The notes under the pieces were generated by a model. The model had not been told where the DNA came from. It made no database searches and saw only the letters and a list, made by a program, of their open reading frames with translations. Of a DNA stretch of 64,000 nt, positions 47,491-57,882 are shown piece after piece (positions within the stretch are counted from its first letter, which is position 1; the number at the start of each line of letters is the position of its first letter). The stretch covers positions 15,972,501-16,036,500 of the forward strand of contig CM020519.1 in NCBI GenBank assembly GCA_009823395.1, given 5' to 3'. The position numbers and the translations under genes were made by a program. The DNA comes from Thamnaconus septentrionalis. Lineage: Eukaryota; Chordata; Actinopteri; Tetraodontiformes; Monacanthidae.

Positions 47491-49121
47491 AAGTTATCAT
47501 ACAGCAATAAATAACAATGGAAAAACAACATGGGGAAGAAAAGACTGCAACAGGAGCAGACACTGTAAAGTGCGTCACTAATCTTTCCTCTGAAACTCCT
47601 AAATGAGATTGAGGAAGCCGGTGTCAGACGGGTCTGGATATCGTTCCACGGCCGAGGGCCAAAACAAAATGGGCTCACCTCTGCCATCCACTGTGTTCGC
47701 AAATGGGCACAATGCAACACGACCATGACCTCAATCTGAGGGAAACATTCACAGACGGGAAGGACATTCCATCACCCCCCGAGCCATTAAAGCCTTCCTT
47801 CACCGGGTATATCAAGTTTCTGACAATCTTATCACTTGCGGTATTTGTCAATGTCCCGGCCCAAGGAGGTTGAAAACTGCCCTATTAAAAATTCATACAA
47901 AAAAAAGAAGGTCTTTCCTCCAAACTTTGGAGTCTTATTTGCTGTCTGAGGCTGCTACTTTAAGCAGGCTTTGATTGGCAGATGGGCTGATAACCCCTCC
48001 GCCTCTCTTACCAGCAACTGTCAATCAACGTGAAGCCGCTGAGCCGGGAGAGGGGAAAAAAAAAAAAAAAAGACACACAGAGCCAGAAGGGAAGTGGCAC
48101 ACAGAGACACACAACACACAAGTCAAAATATAAACCCTGCTTTGGATCCATTAGAGGTCCGGCAGGCGACACACTGGCTGAATTCAGTCGAAAGTCTGCT
48201 TCAGCATTCCTGGTCATTAAACTAATGCCCGGAGTTAGAGATGGACTCCGCTCCCTGTTGTCCCCATTAATCCATTTGTGTTTATTGACTGGTCCAGTTT
48301 CTTGCTCAGATATAATCGTGTTTCCCCAGAGCATCCCATTTACTCTTGCCTCCCTTTGCTGATTTGACAGAGCAGCTCGTTGCTGAGACAGATTATCCCA
48401 CACTGTCAAACGCGGTCTTTTCATTTTCTGCTCCAGCCTCCGCATGTCTGAACCCAAAACACTGTCGGTGAGCTTGCCCCGCTCAGAAAAGAGGATTTGA
48501 CAAGTGCAACCTGTGTGGGTTAATTGCAATTAAAATTTGTTGCTTTTTGGGGCGTCTATTTGTATTAGTGTCTGTAGAACTAATGAAACAAATCTGTTTA
48601 ATCATTTTGAACAGGAAGGGCACAGATGTAGAAGTGTCAAACGTTACATTTATAACACAGCAATTAAAGCACGTCTGTCTTGGCAGCTCATCTTTCCAGT
48701 GAGTCCGCTGCATCGTGCGGGAGCAGGGCCATGGCTTATTTTGCTCCTGGCGACAGTCAATTCTTGTTCCGGGACCAATATCCCCTGAACCCTTTCCAGC
48801 AGTCGTGAATCAACAAACTAGAACTTCACTTCCGTCTTAAGGAACTGCAGCTTATATTTACTGTGAAACTTCATTTTTCCACTGCTGCTGCCAGCCTGTG
48901 CAAACTCCTCTTCACCTCCTGCCCTTTCTCTGATAGTTTCCATTTAAAGGCATAGTTCAAAATTCTGTGAAATTTCCTATTGCCATAAACCCAATAGCCA
49001 TATCATCAGGTACCTTTTCTTTAATTATCAGCATATGTTGCTCTGAGATCTAGGGGGCACGGGTGGACGGTTCAGGTGTACCTCCCTTAAAAACCCATCA
49101 AATACACAATCAAACAACTCC
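47491..49121. other. Unassigned sequence
   Basis: A tract at about 48056-48071. The part at 48130-48540 is free of simple repeats and holds motifs such as GTCATTAAACTAATGCC and GGGTTAATTGCAATTAAA, so it may be regulatory. A 173-codon minus-strand frame (48008-48529) has no family resemblance. Confidence 0.4.
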
Positions 49122-49988
49122 AAAATGCCTTGGTAGAGATGTTGTAAGCTGCACATTCACCATACATTCATTAAAATGCCTTGGTAGAGATGTTGTAAGC
49201 TGCACCTCCACCATTCATCCATTAAAATGCCTTGGTAGAGATGTTGTAAGCTGCACATTCACCATACATTCATTAAAATGCCTTGGTAGAGATGTTGTAA
49301 GCTGCACATTCACCATACATTCATTAAAATGCCTTGGTAGAGATGTTGTAAGCTGCACCTCCACCATTCATCCATTAAAATGCCTTAGTAGAGATGTTGT
49401 AAGCTGCACATCCACCATTCATCCATTAAAATGCCTTGGTAGAAATGTTGTAAGCTGCACATTCACCATACATTCATTAAAATGCCTTGGTAGAGATGTT
49501 GTAAGCTGCACCTCCACCATTCATCCATTAAAATGCCTTAGTAGAGATGTTGTACGCTGCACATCCACCATTCATCCATTAAAATGCCTTGGTAGAGATG
49601 TTGTAAGCTGCACATTCACCATACATTCATTAAAATGCCTTGGTAGAGACGTTGTAAGCTGCACCTCCACCATTCATCCATTAAAATGCCTTAGTAGAGA
49701 TGTTGTAAGCTGCACATCCACCATTCATCCATTAAAATGCCTTGGTAGAGATGTTGTAAGCTGCACATTCACCATACATTCATTAAAATGCCTTGGTAGA
49801 GATGTTGTAAGCTGCACATTCACCATACATTCATTAAAATGCCTTGGTAGAGATGTTGTAAGCTGCACCTCCACCATTCATCCATTAAAATGCCTTAGTA
49901 GAGATGTTGTAAACTGCACATCCACCATTCATCCATTAAAATGCCTTGGTAGAGATGTTGTAAGCTGCACATCAACCTTTCATCCATT
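49122..49988 (+). repeat. 17-copy, 51-bp minisatellite with higher-order structure
   Basis: Seventeen head-to-tail units of exactly 51 bases fill 867 bases. Each unit starts AAAATGCCTTGGTAGAGATG. Three variants are clear: A ends CACATTCACCATACATTCATT (core compared), B ends with CCTCCACCATTCATCC, and C has CTTAGTAGAG plus CATCCACCATTCATCC. Their order is A B A A B C A B C A B C A A B C and a final divergent unit, so ABC acts as a 153-bp higher-order repeat. Because 51 is divisible by three, one frame stays open through all units, but the only upstream start is GTG at 49063 and no in-frame ATG exists. A protein is therefore not supported. Confidence 0.97.
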
Positions 49989-50404
49989 AATTCCGCTCAA
50001 GGGGTAGAAGTACGATCTCCACGCAATGTATGAACTGAGGCAATGTAAGCAACCGCTGTGTTAAGAAAAAAAAGCAGCACAATTACTTTGGAAAGTTTTC
50101 ATATCTATATATTAGTGTTTTTATGGCAATTCAGCTATTTTATTTGTACTATTTCTCTGATAGTGTGCATGAAAACTAGTAGCTTTGAAAACTAGCCCCT
50201 TGCCTCACACAAGTCACTAATACCTCATTGGTACTTTTCTCAGGTTAGTGATACACCCTCACGCCAGCTGTTCATTCCCTCAGGCCTAGTTTTAATTCCA
50301 CTCCAAACTTGTGGAAGATCAGACAACAGTTCAGCTTTGAAGGAAGTTCAAATTAAACATTTTTTAAAAGGCTGTAAGCAGATGGTTATGTGGGTTTTTT
50401 TTTA
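49989..50404. other. Unassigned sequence
   Basis: Single-copy flank of the minisatellite; no gene is recognised. Confidence 0.5.
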
Positions 50405-50523
50405 AAATACACATATGTATACATATATAGTGTATGTGTGTGTGTGTATACGTATATATACAGTATACACAAACACACACATATATGTATGTATATATGT
50501 ATATATATACACATGTATGTATG

Positions 50524-50583
<60 letters not shown>

Positions 50584-50604
50584 CATATGTATATATATAT
50601 ACAC
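50405..50604. repeat. (TA)/(TATG)/(TACA) compound microsatellite
   Basis: About 200 bases of alternating pyrimidine-purine sequence, mainly TA with CA, TG and TATG units. It produces Tyr-Ile repeats in open frames on both strands, none of them genes. Confidence 0.95.
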
Positions 50605-51573
50605 TTTTTTTTGTTTGTTTTTTTCTCCTTGAACACCTGAGTCACACTCCTTCCAGATTTGCAGGTTCTTTCACCTTGGGACAATCGATCTGTGGCCTCA
50701 AGTGCTTCTCTCTCCATCTCTGTGTATGGCAGAGTGAAGCTACAGAGATAAAACTCAACATTTTTGCTCAACACATTGGAAAGTTTTTAGCCATTAGAGC
50801 ATTTTGCTTTTTCCGTGAGCTCAAGGAAAACATCAGAAATTCACTGCGCGGTCTCTTAAGTGCTGCCACATTGGCCTAATTTCAAACTATCACACCACTG
50901 TAATGAAGTGGCACTTGTTGAACTTCAGCTGGTAAATTTAATGGCGCCACCCAACTGGAAACTTCCTGAGCAACGCTAACCTTTAAGGGAATGACAGGAA
51001 GCAGGCTGAGCACGATGAAAGAGGTGGTCGTGTCAGCGAATGTATGGTTGTGACATTCAGATTTCACGCAAATCATGTCCATGAAATAAGAGATGACGCC
51101 GGGGGAGATTTAGTGCAAATATCCATTCGATGCACATGTTGCGGGAAAACGGGAAGAAGCTACAGCGTAACCTTCAAGAATTGTAACCCCATCCCAGTAA
51201 ATATCTGTTTTAAGAGTAAATGTGTTGAATTATTCATTTCTGCTCGACCTTTATTTTAACTGTGAAGCCATGCTGAGGTAGGAGCGTCTCCAGAAGCAGG
51301 TTAGCGGCCGCTCAAAAATAAATAAAGGAAACGCGAATTTTTAGACAAAACGTCACAACAAAGCACGACCATCCAGTTTCACCCAGCAACTTCCCAGAGA
51401 ACGCACGCAGCCCCTTCTGCTGTCATCAATTCAAGGGGAGGATAAACTTTCTTTCATTTTCTTTTTTTAGCAGCACAAACCGCCGCTGCAGACGACGATT
51501 TCAGCAAATTAATGGTTCGCCTTCCTGATGCCTGTCCCCTTCATCAAACTCTAATGACAGGATTGTGGAGCGG
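50605..51573. other. Unassigned sequence
   Basis: No gene, repeat or RNA is recognised. Confidence 0.45.
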
Positions 51574-51626
51574 GGGTGGAGGGTGGCGGTGTGGTGGTGG
51601 TGGTGGTGGGGGGGGTGGTGGTGTTG
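51574..51626. repeat. (GGT)n/G-rich tract
   Basis: GGT units broken by a G8 run. The plus strand has enough G runs to allow quadruplex folding. Confidence 0.9.
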
Positions 51627-51873
51627 CAGACAGGATTACACAAACAAAGGATGGAGGTGTGATTAGGTGTCACGACGAAGAGAAATGACTGCCGACATGC
51701 AGCCACACATCCACCTGTAATTATGCAACGATACACTTGCTGGTACACAATCCCTAATTACACTCGTGCATATGCCTACCTGTGCTGCATCATGTTAAAT
51801 TCATGTGCACGTTTATTTGTATGGATTTATATATTTTGCAAAATATTCATGGGAAGGGATGTTTCTCTGAGTG
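51627..51873. other. Unassigned sequence
   Basis: No gene or repeat is recognised. Confidence 0.45.
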
Positions 51874-51901
51874 GGTGTGTGTGTGTGTGTGTGTGCGCGC
51901 G
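51874..51901. repeat. (GT)n(GC)n microsatellite
   Basis: Eleven GT units passing directly into GC units; alternating purine-pyrimidine throughout. Confidence 0.92.
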
Positions 51902-52262
51902 TTTGCCAGCGCGTGTTTGCGCACACTTGCACAACAGTGATGAACGTCGTCAGGTAGACGGAAGGAGGAGGCTGCGAGGAGCGATGGATCGTCTGCGTGC
52001 CGCAGATGGAGTCTTTGGGGAGGGGACACGGCTACAACCTCCTGGGGGAGGGACAACTTAGAGTAATTGGGTCACCGGCGCTGGGAGGAGACTTTCCACC
52101 CAGACAAGATTTTAAGCGAGAGAGCGACACGGAAGGCAAGTGGGATGGAGAAGAGCGGCAAAGTGGGAAGTTGGGAAGGGTGTTAAATAATGAGAAGGTG
52201 GTTTATGTCGAGAGGCCTGCGGGAGGGGAGAGGGGAAGTGGGGAGGTGGCGCGAGAGGGACT
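51902..52262. other. Unassigned purine-rich sequence
   Basis: G- and GA-rich from about 52010 to 52260. No gene is supported. Confidence 0.45.
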
Positions 52263-52270
52263 GTTCAGGG

Positions 52271-52842
52271 CAGTGTTTTTTTTTTTAAGTGGGGGTCCAC
52301 CAGGGGGCACTAGGGGTGGCTGCAGAAAATTGGTGATGGGATAAGAGAAAAAGATAATCATCATCAAATATAATCATGTGATTGGCAGCTGGTCAAAAAC
52401 ATTTTTCGTGATGTTGTGTGTGTGTGTGATGTGCTGATTTGCACCATTCACTGAGGTGATTTGCTTCTCAAGCTAGCCTAGGTAGAGCGGAATTAACGTT
52501 TTGGTGACACAGGGACCGGAGGAACAGACAAACAGCCCAGATGTGAAAGGTTGCTGCAAAAAAAACGTAAGTATCGGACAACTAAAGTAAGAAAACATGA
52601 GTTAGCATACGTTAAGAAGAATGGCCATGATTATCAACATTTCAGTTGATGGTTTTCTTATTTCAAAAAAATGTAACAATTACTGAATATCAAATAAAAG
52701 TAAAAAAAAAAAAAAAACACTTTAAAAGTTGGGGTTTCTTTGCATATTTTGTAGCATTTTGTGTTGGTTTGCGCATTGGGTCCCCAGCCAGAAGCTTCTG
52801 CTGTTTGGGGGGCCCAGGCGTGGAAGAGTTTGGGAACCCCTG
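52271..52842. mobile_element. hAT non-autonomous element (572 bp) with probable 8-bp duplication
   Basis: The right end, read as reverse complement, starts CAGGGGTTCCCAAACTCTTC, a classic hAT terminus. The left end starts CAGTGTTTTT followed by AAGTGGGGGTCCACCAGG; its early part has been overwritten by a T run. The flanking 8-mers are GTTCAGGG at 52263-52270 and TTTTAGGG at 52843-52850, which agree at six of eight positions, as expected for an old hAT target duplication. The interior is AT-rich with an A tract near 52700. No transposase frame remains. Confidence 0.75.
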
Positions 52843-52850
52843 TTTTAGGG

Positions 52851-53599
52851 GCAGGTGAGTGGGGGAGGGATGTCATCATGGCAACCAATGATGAGCAGCC
52901 ATTTGGCTGACTAACTCTATGAGGAAGGATCGACCAAATGAAAATAGATGAGGGGAGAAGAAACACACTGAGGTGACCCTCTTGGTGTCGTCGCCGTCGT
53001 CCTCTGTTCCAGTGGGGCTCAGCGGCGACGTCAGATCAAACACTTCTTTGATGAACAGCGGAGCCGCGCAAAAAAGACCCATCAGCGGTGGAAGAAAGAC
53101 AAGTTCTCAAGAGCCACTTATTACCTCTGAAGAAGGGGAGAGCGGAGGGTTTGAGGAGGGGCAGGCAGACGCTGGAGGAGAGTCGGCGGTGGATGGGGGC
53201 GGAGGAATGTGGGCGTCCTCGGCTGCTTGGCAAGAATGAAAGGTCGGAGATTGACTGTTGTGTAAATCCATCACTACGACGCCAGAGGGCTGATACATCA
53301 GAGCTGGCTGGCCACCTCGCTCCCAGTCTCCTCCTCTGGCCTTGGCCGGCGACCAGCGGAAGCAGGTCTGTCTGTTTTGTTCCGCTCGCCTGCTTTTGTT
53401 CCGCAAGGCCTTATATCTCCAGGTGTGTCTGTCTTTTATCGCTAATGGCGCGCTTAAATCCGGAATGTCTCTGAAAATGTCGGACCAACATGAAGATGAG
53501 GGCATCCTGGGATATACTGCAGCTGGGCAACGTCCTCAAATTATCCAAGGCTGGTACTACTTTTTAGAAACACCGTTCTCTAACATCTTACCTAAATGA
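52851..53599. other. Unassigned sequence
   Basis: CpG-containing but without promoter or exon signals. Open frames on opposite strands at 53088-53505 overlap and have no family resemblance. Confidence 0.45.
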
Positions 53600-53618
53600 C
53601 TAAAGCGGAGTTGTCAAC

Positions 53619-53745
53619 CAGTTGACTGGGGCCAGGGAGGTCTGGGCATCTCTGCTGAGGCTGCTGCCCCCGCGACCCAACCCCGGATAATGCGGATGAA
53701 GAAGAAGAAGAAGAAGAAGAAGAAGAAGAAGAAGAAGAAGAAGAA
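53619..53745 (+). mobile_element. 5'-truncated LINE 3' end with (GAA)n tail
   Basis: GGAGGTCTGGGCATCTCTGC, then GCTGCTGCCCCCGCGACCC and CCGGATAATGCGG form the 3' end typical of a widespread teleost LINE (recalled from the family). It is followed by about sixteen GAA units. The 11-mer GAGTTGTCAAC occurs on both sides, at 53608-53618 and 53746-53756, as a perfect target-site duplication. Only about 78 bases of LINE remain, so the copy was severely truncated on arrival. Confidence 0.8.
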
Positions 53746-53747
53746 GA
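53698..53747. repeat. (GAA)n trinucleotide repeat
   Basis: About sixteen uninterrupted GAA units forming the tail of the inserted LINE fragment. Confidence 0.96.
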
Positions 53748-54003
53748 GTTGTCAACGCTGTGGCATCACAGCAAGAAAGTCCCAGTGCGTAAGGCCTTCC
53801 TGTGTGAAGTTTGGGTCGGGTGCGCCGACTTGCATCTGAGGCGAGGTGGCAAGTGCGAATGGTTCTTTTCCTCTTTCTGGTCCTGCAATAAACTGGGCCA
53901 CTTGTCCACAGTGTAAGCCCGCCTTCCCCAAAGACTATGAGATAGTATCGACCACGACCCCAACGACCCTGAGTGCAGGAGAAGTGGTTATAGAGAATGA
54001 ATG

Positions 54004-55990
54004 ACTACAGAATTTAATATAACAAGGCAGAAAAGTTGAGAGTAATTCAGAATTTGGAATGGATGACTACAAATTCAACGTGAAAAGGTAGAAAAGTTGA
54101 GAGTCTTAGTCTTTTAATTTAGTTAGGGTCGCTAACAGTAGCCATCTGTTAACGAGCCTATGTCAAGGTCCCTAAAAAAACACACAAAACAGCCAACCAC
54201 GATCAAAGCAGACCGAACAATTCTTCACTGCCGGTTGAGCTGGCTCACAACAGTCAGAGGCTCCTTATTGGTGCAACAATGTCTTGCCAAAGTCGGGAGT
54301 AAAGCCAAATCGCCAATTCCAGCGAGAAAAACTCTTCAGCGCCGTTCTTTGTCCCTCCCTCAGTGTGAAAATGTCGCCCATGTTCTGATGGAGCGCCGGC
54401 TTTCGCAGCATCCGAGCTAATCTTCCGCTTCGTCTCTTCCCCCTTTGTTTAGTTGTGCGGGTTGCAGGGCAGCTCCCCGCTGTTACTTTCCACTTTTGTA
54501 GGAGCTAAAAGGAAGCTGATTGGCTACAGAATCCGATAACCAGATGTAAAGAGGGATTGGACCGGTGCTTAGCAAGATGGATGTGTGAGATTTTGGAATT
54601 GAATTAGGTTTTCTGTTGTTTTTTTTGTTAGAGCAATTTTTTTTAAATCTCTGCCTTTTCAGTGAAGAAAATGTATGCGTTTCTGGTGGGGGGGGGGGGC
54701 ATACTCCATCAAAATGGTTGTTTTTTTTTTCTTTTTAGACCCTAGACTAGTGGAAAATCATCACACTTTTTTATGCGGCCGCATTTGTTCACAACGCAGA
54801 GGTTCATTCTATTTCCCTGAGTGAATCTTCGACGTTATCAAACCGCGGCAGGAGCGACTCAGTGTAGGGAGAATGAGGCGAGGAGGAGGGGAAGACGAGA
54901 AGGTCGGAACCTTCTTTCTAACCAGCAAAATGAATTGAAAACGGAAAACCCTTCATTCCTGAGCGTCGGCAGTCATTTCCGGGCCCCGCCTGTCTCGTCC
55001 TCCATCTCGCTGTCTGAGCTTCTTGTCTTACGTAAACTAGCCACTCGTGCCCAAGCCCTAAAGTTTATCACCGTTAATGCAGAAGCGGAATAAAGCATGA
55101 TTTTACCTGGTGGGATGTCTTATCCAATTATTCGTCCTGGCATCTGTTTTTTTTTTTTGTTTGCTTGTTTTTTCGCAGAGCAAAAACACACTGAACAGCA
55201 AAAACGGTTACGAGACCAACTGCTGGCGTTTAAACTGGCAAGAGGAATTTCTTTTAAATAGCGGCACAGAAAACCCATAGAGCACGAAAGTTTAATTCCT
55301 TAATCAGACTGAGACGGTTACATTTTCAGCCAAAGAGACAGGATAAACTTAGGAATTGCTGCAAAAACATGCCAGGATTTAACGCGACCTCATTAAGCGC
55401 TTCTCCAAGTGTCGAACCAAGGCAACGTCACGGTTCTGCGGCTCCTTTCACACTCCATGATTTATGATCAGCCAAGCAAATGTAGGCTGCCTGGTCAATA
55501 AAATTCATTAAGCCTTGACTTGTGGATATAAATTGACTTTGTGTCAAGAAAAAAAAGGAAAAGAAAAACTAGCTGCCAAAGTTAAAAAGGTTTGAGTTTT
55601 GGAAATAAAATAAGGCAAGAGATCCAATGAAGTTCTGACCCCACCCCACCCCCACTCCCACTCCCACTCTCAGCCAGATATATAGATTTATACCTTGCAT
55701 ATATGTGTCTTGTTGTGAACTCCTTTGTGAACTCTTGTATCACCTTCTGTTCAATTGCACACCTAAGAACAAAAACATAACCCCAACACTAACGCTAACG
55801 TAATTGCAATTCATGCCTTACCTCTAAAGTCCTCTCCCTAAAAAATACATCATAAAGTTAGCAGGAAAAGTGATACATTTGGAAGAAATGTTTTACATTT
55901 TGAAGAAATCTCCTCACTCTGTTGTAAAAAAAAAAAAAAGAAGTATTCTGGTCATATTTAGAAGCATACGCACGCACACAAACATGCGCG
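54004..55990. other. Unassigned sequence
   Basis: G12 run near 54688, T tracts near 54721 and 55148, a C-rich tract at 55640-55672 and an A tract near 55926. Open frames under 90 codons. No gene or transposon terminus is recognised. Confidence 0.45.

Positions 55991-56027
<37 letters not shown>
55991..56027. repeat. (CA)n microsatellite with CG-rich lead-in
   Basis: About sixteen CA units, preceded from 55969 by ACGCACGCACACAAACATGCG-type alternating sequence. Confidence 0.94.
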
Positions 56028-56028
<1 letters not shown>

Positions 56029-56914
56029 GCAAAACAAACAGCAAATGAATAAATGCTTCATTAATTGTTTGGTTATCAGTCGCAGTGGTTATCAGAGTCC
56101 AATTACTTATCTCTGCTTACTGAATTCAGGCAGTGCCGTGCAGGCAAACCACCACACTAATAGGATTTAACTAAAAGTAAAGCTGGTGTCACGGCTATGT
56201 AGCCTCTACACTATGCAATCTCCAGTTTAATACACATGTGATTGTGTTCATTTTGAACATTGAACACACAACTCCCCGCACACATTCTGCGCCGAGACAA
56301 AAAGATGACGGCGTAAACACAAGTTCAAACGGAGAAAAGCAGAATTGAGCACTGCGCGGGTGACACTGTTAATTAGCATGCGGCATAACTTCGGCCGCCT
56401 TTGTTAGCCGTGTTTGCAGTAGTAATTAAGTTCCTTTTAAGCTTAAAGGATTAATGTCTCTGTAGTTTTGTTACTGCAAACAAAATGAAGAGACCAAAAC
56501 CCAAACACGGTTTTCTTCTTAATGACCATTGTCTGCGTAATTCAAAAGACTGGCGGAGTTTGTTCTTTTTGTGTTGCAGAACTGCAACTGCTGTCCAAAA
56601 AAAAATAAAAAATAAAAATCTTCAAAGACATGCCAGCGAGCCGTAGTGCTCATTTGGACGAATCTGTCTTAATTTTTCTGATGTCATCTGTTGTCTTTCT
56701 TCTTTACTTCAGCCATGAAGCCTGCTGCAATACATTTAATGATGAAACGATGTTCTCAAATGTTCTCTTGAATAACACATCAATCGTGGTTCAGTTTCCA
56801 TCAGGTCTCACTTTCAGCTTTTCAGTAAAATGCGAGACAGGTATTGTCAAGACACTGCATTTGTGATGAGGTCGCAAATGTCGGTCTTTACCATTCAATT
56901 AATAATCTTTTCAT
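56028..56914. other. Unassigned sequence
   Basis: No gene, repeat or RNA is recognised. Confidence 0.45.
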
Positions 56915-57882
56915 GTGAAAACACTTGCAGCGGTTAGCACTCACAGCAAGAGGGTTGCCAGCTCAGTCCCTGGGCCTGGGGTCTTTCCACTGCAGAGTTT
57001 GCGTCGGGTACTCCAACTTCCTCCCACGGTCCTAAAATGCAAATTCGTTTGTGAGTTGAGGAACTCTAAGGTCCTGTCCACACGGGAATGTTTTTTGGTG
57101 GAAACGGTAAAGTATTTAACCGTTACGGCGTTTCGTCCATACGGCAACGGCGTTTTGGGTCCCCCGAAACAGTATTTTTTGAAAACGGGTCCCAGAGTGG
57201 AAAAATCTGACAATGCCGTTTTGTCGTTGTCACATCGTTGCCGTCTGGACAGTGAAAACGGCTTTTCCTTGTAAAACGATGACGTCATCGCACCGTCACT
57301 GTCATGTGACCGGAAAAAACAAGGCACGCAATGCGGCAGCAGCGGCACAAAAACAACGATGGCGGCGAGCGGAGTCGTCTTTGTATTGCAGGCGCTTCGA
57401 GATTTTTTGGCAATATTACTACAAAACCTCACAAAACCTCACACTCACTTTTTGCCCACTACTCGCCATTTTTGTTTTCTGTGTGTTTAGTGTGTGGCGG
57501 AAATACCCGCTTTCTAAATCTTGGGTCCGGTGGCTGTGTCAGCGTCTGTTAACAGCGCCACGTTTCGGCGTGGCATACACATTACACCGTTTTCACCCGC
57601 CGTTCCGTTTCCATCTGCCAGAGTGTGGACGCAACTTTTTTCTACCCCGGGAAAGAAAAAAAACGGTAACGTTCCCGTGTGGACAGGGCCTAAATTGACG
57701 GTGTGTAAGTAAGGAGTCACCACGTGTGCAAATGGTTGTTTGTCTTTCTATATGGCTGTGTGATAAACTGGCAACTTGTCTGGGGTGTAACCCCATCTTC
57801 AGCGAACGACAGCTTGGATAGGCTCCAGCAACCCCCCACTCGACCCTGACTGCAGGAGACGCGGGTGCAGAATATGAATGAA
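56915..57882 (+). mobile_element. SINE-like copy interrupted by a Harbinger-like MITE
   Basis: The left part runs GCAGCGGTTAGCACTCACAG, GGGCCTGGGGTCTTTC, GCAGAGTTTGCG, GTACTCCAACTTCCTCCCA to GAACTCTAA at 57069. The right part resumes at 57691 with TAAATTGACGGTGTG, GCAAATGGTTGTTTGTCT, ATAAACTGGCAACTTGTC, GGATAGGCTCCAGCAACC, GACCCTGACTGCAGGAG and ends near ATATGAATGAA. Removing 57070-57693 restores GAACTCTAAATTGACGG, the expected family sequence. The B-box-like start suggests tRNA ancestry (inference). Confidence 0.8.
57070..57690. mobile_element. Harbinger-like MITE (621 bp) with TAA target duplications
   Basis: Left terminus GGTCCTGTCCACACGGGAAT. The right terminus, reverse-complemented, is GGCCCTGTCCACACGGGAAC. 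The two agree at 21 of the first 23 positions. TAA flanks both sides (57067-57069 and 57691-57693), the 3-bp TWA duplication typical of PIF/Harbinger. The interior is non-coding, with repeated AAAACGG motifs and the perfect palindrome CGATGACGTCATCG at 57277-57290, which holds a full TGACGTCA site. A 41-codon ATG frame near 57358 is not credible as a transposase. Confidence 0.85.

Larger units (their letters stand above)
53600..54003 (+). mobile_element. SINE-like copy interrupted by a LINE tail
   Basis: Without the insertion at 53619-53756, the sequence reads as a single SINE-like copy. The head is AAAGCGGAGTTGTCAAC joined to GCTGTGGCATCACAGCAAG, then AGTGCGTAAGGCC and TGTGTGAAGTTTGGG, then AAGTGCGAATGG, AATAAACTGGGCCACTTGTC, ACGACCCTGAGTGCAGGAG and the tail GGTTATAGAGAATGAATGA. 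This is the same block order as the copy at 56915-57880. Internally deleted relative to that family. Confidence 0.7.

Noticed and set aside
49122..49988. CRISPR-like array
   Set aside because: The units are contiguous 51-mers with no spacers in apparently vertebrate DNA; it is a minisatellite.
50415..50879. 154-codon frame rich in Tyr-Ile
   Set aside because: Artefact of the TA/TATG microsatellite.
56941..57698. 161-163-codon frames on both strands
   Set aside because: They lie mostly inside the Harbinger-like MITE and cross its nested boundaries; neither resembles a transposase.
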